In this document: positions 58,461 through 64,000 of the stretch, in pieces
Layout: each line of letters starts with the position of its first letter
Position numbering within the stretch: the stretch's first letter is position 1
Translations under genes and position numbers: made by a program
Notes under the pieces: model-generated
Databases searched by the model: none
What the model saw: the letters and a program-made list of their open reading frames with translations, nothing else
What the model was told of the DNA's origin: nothing
Source of the DNA: Aristolochia californica
Lineage: Eukaryota; Streptophyta; Magnoliopsida; Piperales; Aristolochiaceae
DNA: 64,000 bases
Reading direction: 5' to 3'
NCBI GenBank assembly: GCA_029961685.1
Contig: JARWKL010000005.1
Span: forward strand, 40,151,357 to 40,215,356

Positions 58461-59091
58461 CTTCAAATTTAACCAGCGCCAAGGTTAATTAATGAAGAGA
58501 AATCCATGTGTCCTGGTTCATCCTCTCCCAATTCTCTTGTCTACCACTAGGAACAAAAACCAGTCTTGTTTCTTCTGAAAACAATAGGTTATGACCTTTC
58601 CGAGGTAAAAGCTGCAATCCACTTATCGACTGAATCTGTGGTTTCAAAACCAGTGCCGATTTTATAAAGGCCACCTAATCAGAAGCTCCACCAAGTTCAA
58701 TTATTCCAGTTGTTTGAAGACGACCACCTCCAAGAGTACCAAGGGCCTAATTTGCAGCAACCGACGCATAAATACCAAAACTGCAACTCATCGAGCTCGA
58801 TTGTGAGAATTTTACAACTAAATGAAGGGATCTACGAACTTACATCAAGGTTGCGAGAATTAATCAAGTTGACTTTGAAAGGCCATGAGTCGATTTTTCA
58901 AGTGTAATGGGTCGAGGCAAATATGTATCGTCTTCAACCTTCAATCTGTAATAATTTTATTCCCATTTCAAAGCCATAAAATGTCTCCTTTTCTTCACAA
59001 AAACAATAGGCGTTGGTTTCCTGCCAGGGCTCTCAACCACAGTGAGTACGATCCCATCCAGGCCACCTAATAAAACTTCCCGTTTGGGACA
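58461..59091 (-). other. 3' flank of the receptor kinase gene
   Basis: Contains two diverged copies of a segment with AAAACAATAGG and AGGCCACCTAAT (58560-58680 and 58985-59075), about 400 bp apart. The nearer part should be the receptor kinase 3' UTR. No separate gene was recognised. Confidence 0.4.
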
Positions 59092-62000
59092 TTATCGTGC
59101 AGTGGGTACTGCCACATGATCATCAAAGGAAGTACATGGCTCACACGCTGCGAAGTCCTGAGAATTGCCATCTGTGGGAGAATGTAGAGAACTCCTAGAT
59201 AATGTGTCTGAGTTCCCATCTAGCCCTAATTGTGATCCCCTCTCAATAGAAACTGCTTCCTGGATCTCCTTGAGCACGTCTGATATGGATGGCCTCTGCC
59301 TCCCACTGGGTTGAACACACATCATCGCCTTCTCAGCAATTTTCCAGACTGACTGAATATCAAAGTTGTTCCGCAGAGACGGATCGATTATTCCATGGAT
59401 GTTTCCACTTTCAATGTGCGACTTTGCCTGCAGAGGTCATGCAAACACAAGATAATACAAAGGGAAGTAAATTTGGCTGTGCACCAACTTAAAAACATGG
59501 AACCCTCTGTTTTCACATTTTTTTTAGCTGAAGATTATTTCTGAGGCACCCACCATATGGCCCCAGGGATGGCACAGCCTGCCTATGCAGGGATCCCATG
59601 GAGAGAAAAGGAAGACTAGTATCACCAATCCAGTAAAACAAAGAAAAGAGTTTTACCCATTGGACAATGTTCCGGAAGTTTGCACCAAAGCATTCATTAG
59701 ATATTGCCTGTCTACCAGAAATTAGCTCAAGCAGAATGACACCAAAGCTATATACATCACTCTTGTCTGTTAACTGTTGTGTGACATAATACCTATCGCA
59801 AGAAAGACAAAATGCAACGAGCTCAGATCATGAATTCATTGTATACGAGTAAACAAGTAAACACATCCATTTCATGCAGATGCCTTATTTTGAACTCAGC
59901 TTATATATGCTATATTAACTTACTCTGGATCTAAATAACCAACAGTTCCTCGAACCACACTAGATACATGACTAGATCCCTCCACAGCAACCTTTGAGAG
60001 ACCAAAATCTGAGACTTTTGCCCTCATGTGCTTGTCAAGAAGTATATTACTACTTTTTATATCCCTATGAATGACAGCTGGAACACACCCATTGTGAAGG
60101 TACTCCACACCTGAAAAGAGTTTTGAAAAATCAGTTTGCAATTGATTCCTGTTATATTAACAACATAAAAAACGTAGTGGATTGGGCCTTTGACTCAATG
60201 GCTACAAAAGTTTTCTAATATGAGGTATTGGGTTCAATTCTCATCAAATGTTTGTATTAACCTTTAGCAGCATCTTCAGCAATCTCAAGGCGCTTGATCC
60301 AACTGATGGTTCTCCCCCGAGTTGAGCTTCCTGGCAATATTGAATAGGGATGACACAGCATCACAAATGCATAGAATATAAAAGAACCTAACTGCACCTA
60401 CCATAAAGGTGTTCCTTCAGAGTCCCATTGTGCATGAACTCATAAACAAGGACGTTTGCTCCTTCCTCTTGACAATACCCGAGAAATTGGACAAGATTTC
60501 TGTGGTGTATTCTTGAAAGAAGAGCAACCTGAATGACACAATTTTTTCGGTAAAACTTGGGTTGCATTAACAGTGCAGGAATTCCACTCAGAAAACACAG
60601 AAGGAATAAGAATTAGAATGAAGGTATAATGTGATATGAACAAATACCTCGTTGGAAAATTCTCTCTTTCCCTGGAAAGAATCCGTTGAGAGTACCTTGA
60701 CTGCAATTTCATGTCCATCTTTTAGCCTCCCATAGTACACAACACCAAATCCCCCAGAACCAATTTGCTTCCCAAATCTTTCCGTTGCATTTTCAAGCTC
60801 CACCAAACGAAAGCAGTGGGCAGCTTCAGCACCAGCATCACTCAAGGAAGAGGTAAGCTTTTGGGCAGGTAGAACATCAGTAAGATTCTCTGTTGCATTA
60901 CAACAACAAGATGAATATTTAATGTGGAGAGGTTTTTTACCATAGAAAATAAATGCACAGATTAGCATAAAGCCAGTCAAGATATACCTTCCTCAAAATA
61001 TCTCTTCTTATTATGACATATGCATAAACAACATGTAAGGGCAACCAAAACCAAAGCAGATGCTCCAACTACTGCACCAATAATGATCTTTTTGTTCTTA
61101 GAAAGACCCTTGCTGCAATGGAGTCTTAAATTTCCAGAATAGCTGCATAACAAAATAAACTTGGTTCAGTCATTTACAAACTGATATAGTTTGGACTGAC
61201 AAAATAGTTATATTGATACATGAGTGATATTTCACTGAAATGCAGGCAGCAGGAATGTCCTTGGTCAAAATTTGTGAATCTTTTAGTCAATATACATCTT
61301 TCAGTTTTTTGTTTCTGGGAAAAGTATGCTTTGCAACATAGTGAAATAATCCATAAGCCATTTCCATTTTAATCATTGGTATGTTCACGGGAGATCTGGG
61401 AAAAAAATTGATTGAGAATACTGGGGCTAACAGTATCATTTGAAAGGTTTCCCCTAAGAGGCCAATTACACATTGAAAACAGTGACAGTTATACAGCATA
61501 GGGTATTCCATGATTCTACCCATTTGTAAAGACTAATCAGACACAACTTGGTTGTGAGTGCTGCCAAAACAGCTGTATCCTTAGAAATATAAAGCAGAGA
61601 GTTTCATTTTTTTTTCCATCCTTATTCTAGGAGGAAACATATGAGTCAAAATGGATTAACTGCAAAGAAGCCAATACCCACCTAAAATCTACACCCCTTG
61701 TTAGAAGGGAACAGGGTACTGGTCCCGATAATAAATTGTTCTGCACGTACCTGAAACAAAGATAGATTGACAAGTAATATTGTTAGCACAGAGTTTACCA
61801 GATCTAAGTCAGGGATCCACTAAGAAGGTAAGATAACTGAAAAGCTCAAAATAAATAAAATCTTGAATTCATCTAGTATAAAGTTACTTATTCTTACAAC
61901 TGACTTAAATTTTGGAGGTTCAACAAGGATGATGGTACAGCTCCAGTCAAGCGATTGTTTTCAAGATGACTACAGTAAAAACCAATGTCATTATTTGAAC

Positions 62001-64000
62001 ACTTTTAAATGTTTATAATCATAAGAAAACCATAAACTGAAAAGCCAAAGACATTTACATGCTCTCCAAATATATAGCCCCACTAAAATCAGGAATTGGA
62101 CCCACCAATGAGTTCCCATCAAGCCAGCTGAACAGAAAATTATACAGTTAGAGAAGAAATAGAAAGGATCCAAGGTGTGCAAAATTAACAACCACAGTAC
62201 TCACAGCTCCACTAAGCCTGTCAACTTGGTTAGCTCTATAGGTATATTCCCAGTCAAATTCTTCCTTGACAGGACACTGCAGAGATACAAGAAGATTAAA
62301 AGTGCCAAGTCAGTTCTGACAATCTTCATAAAACTGACCTAGAAATTTGGAGGGTCAAACAGGTCAAACAAAAGCAATGGATCCAAGTTGCCATCTTACG
62401 GACATTTTGATAATCTTCGGCTGTGGGTCCAAGTTGCATTGCACCCATGTCCACGGAATTGGCAGGCAGGGATCTCCACCTTCTTGAGCCCAATCAGCAT
62501 TTGAGTATTGTGAAATCAAGCTTGTCATTGTAGCAGCTGTACTTCAAAAAAAAAAAAAAACTCCCATCAGAGACTTACCAAAACATACTTTGGATCACAC
62601 AATTAAAAACCAGACAGTAAGAATTCAGGCTATTACAATCCACAGATCCCAAATTTATCGGCAAGTATTTGCTTATCTCCATAGCATTCAACAGGGGTCC
62701 ACGGGATGAGTCAGATGTGTTTACAAATGAGAATGACAAGACAAAAGGGAGAGTTAAATTGGGGAAGCCTGGCTCGTATAATCGATATCTTCCTTGAGCA
62801 TTTTCTTCAATATTAACATCAGCTTTATTTAGTTCAGGGTGCTGTGGCAGGCGTAGCCTGAATTTTCTGATCTCATTTGGATCCAAATCTTCAATCTCAG
62901 CAAAGTAGCAGACCGCCCAACCATTCCCTGGGAAACCATCCAGGTTCAATCGGTAATTTAAATTGCCACCTGCACCGACCACGGCTGTCTGCATTACTTT
63001 CTGTGGTGGTCTTTCATATCTGTTAGCATCAATTGGCATTGTGGTTGAGACATTAATTGTTCCACGGGCAACATCAACTAAGTAGTTTGCTTTCTTCAGA
63101 GTGTCTGATTGCCATATTCGATCAAATGGATCATCAGGATACCTGATCAGATAGACATATCCTGTTAGTAGGAAAGATATTGGTAGTGCTAATCAAATTT
63201 TGGACAACTAAAGCCAACAAAATTACCATTAAAGATATAAATTTCAGTAATTAGGAAACTGACATTTTCAACTTCTGTTTTTGTTCCATGAATGGTACAA
63301 GAAGCAGAAATTAAAGTCAGCAAAGCAAAAGTGAAAAGTATCTTGCTATTTTCAGCCCGTCATTTTCGGTTTATGTCACCATGAACACATGTTTTTATTT
63401 CTCAATGGAACGCTCAAATGGATGAATATACTCACAGCATGGTGAAGAATGCTGAAGCTTTTTATTTTTCAAAGGCCAGATTAGGGCCAAGGGTACTAAA
63501 ATCTAAAAGTCTTTTACACTTCTTAGGAAAACATTCCTGTGGAGATTTAGGTTGTACATGTCTTAGGGAATGCTCAGAGGCAACTGACATCAAAGTTTTG
63601 ACAAGCTCAGTTATGTCAGGATAGTTGAGAATCCAACCCAAAATGCAAAATATTATGGATTTGAGAATACCTGACAGGTTCTGGACTCCATGCGCCAAAG
63701 TTAATCCTTGCTGAGACACTAAGATAAAATTCAGTTTCATCATCTGTTAAATACATTGAATCATTGAACTGGCGAAGCTCAAGAGTGGAAATAAATGGCT
63801 GTCCTGTGGTCGCATTAGATAGACAGACACTAATTGTTGAAGACATTGGCAAAATGATAAGCTCTCGAGTCTCCAAGGTATTAGCATCAGATATGACCAC
63901 TGTCCACCAATGTGTGGACCCCAGGGAGAGATCAAATTTCGGAAAAACATTACTACTGTCAAAATTCCCATACAAGAAGGTTGCTCTTATGAGGTACCGT
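59092..64000 (-). CDS. Malectin-like/LRR receptor-like Ser/Thr kinase (LRR-I class), 5' end missing
   Basis: Fourteen exons read on the minus strand: 64000-63671, 63142-62637, 62536-62404, 62276-62205, 62127-62059, 61969-61898, 61750-61682, 61142-60988, 60889-60648, 60528-60402, 60330-60262, 60110-59924, 59792-59657, 59427-59092. All phases agree, giving about 833 residues. Order: malectin-like ectodomain (about 1-280, [24 protein letters not shown]), [11 protein letters not shown] linker, four LRRs on 72/69-base exons (about 323-417), one membrane segment [17 protein letters not shown] (about 436-459), kinase with [25 protein letters not shown] (RD type), SDFGLS and GTVGYLDPE. It is a plasma-membrane receptor; the ligand is unknown. 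The third exon uses weak donor GTCCGT to keep frame. The signal peptide and first ectodomain part lie outside the window. Confidence 0.95.
60178..60246 (+). repeat. tRNA-derived SINE-like fragment in kinase intron
   Basis: TGACTCAATGG (60191-60201, near A-box) and GGTTCAATTC (60231-60240, B-box) are about 30 bases apart, as in tRNA and tRNA-derived SINE heads. It lies between kinase exons 60330-60262 and 60110-59924, antisense to the gene. No poly-A tail or target duplication was delimited. Confidence 0.4.

Overview
This is nuclear DNA of a flowering plant, most likely a eudicot or a magnoliid. The evidence is GT-AG introns, a Dof zinc-finger gene, a malectin-like/LRR receptor kinase, a plant-type V-ATPase subunit a, and a dense load of Ty1/Copia LTR retrotransposons primed by initiator tRNA-Met. 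The species cannot be named from this sequence. Most of the window is nested transposon debris separating four host loci.

Host loci: (1) first coding exon of V-ATPase subunit a (VHA-a1-like), minus strand, 1865-2005; the rest of the gene lies to the left, so 1-1864 is its first intron. (2) A two-exon Dof transcription factor, plus strand, 20985-22666. (3) An eight-exon gene for an uncharacterised Ser-rich protein, plus strand, 39772-46206. (4) A malectin-like/LRR receptor kinase, minus strand, 14 exons between 59092 and 64000; its 5' end is cut by the window edge.

Mobile layer, left to right: a 0.75-kb TRIM-like element (3252-3997, duplicated target AGGTT); a degenerate Copia element on the minus strand (5600-11476, GAATG); directly beside it a non-autonomous LTR element (11482-13879, GAATG/AAATG); a probable SIRE-type solo LTR interrupted by MITEs (14101-16569); a CACTA end (to 18662); a deleted relative of the first Copia element (24698-27684, ACCTT) sitting in the LTR of another Copia element; an inverted reverse-transcriptase duplication (28977-29960); and a three-level nest at 30570-39180. 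In that nest a Copia element (GTAGT) is split by a non-autonomous LTR element (31831-35242), which itself carries a 328-bp TRIM (33347-33674, CCCGG). A solo LTR (35748-36206) breaks the same Copia element a second time. To the right are two more SIRE-like LTRs, a second MITE, a ~230-250 bp AT-rich satellite (52464-53345), a GA-rich repeat, and a mosaic Copia element (53667-~58460).

The four host genes show no functional link to each other. The transposons form a relative chronology: duplicated targets and reading frames show which element inserted into which. I see no prokaryotic-style system. The most distinctive item is a small non-autonomous LTR family (three copies here) whose U3 carries a variable 55-bp tandem module also found in the LTRs of coding Copia elements.
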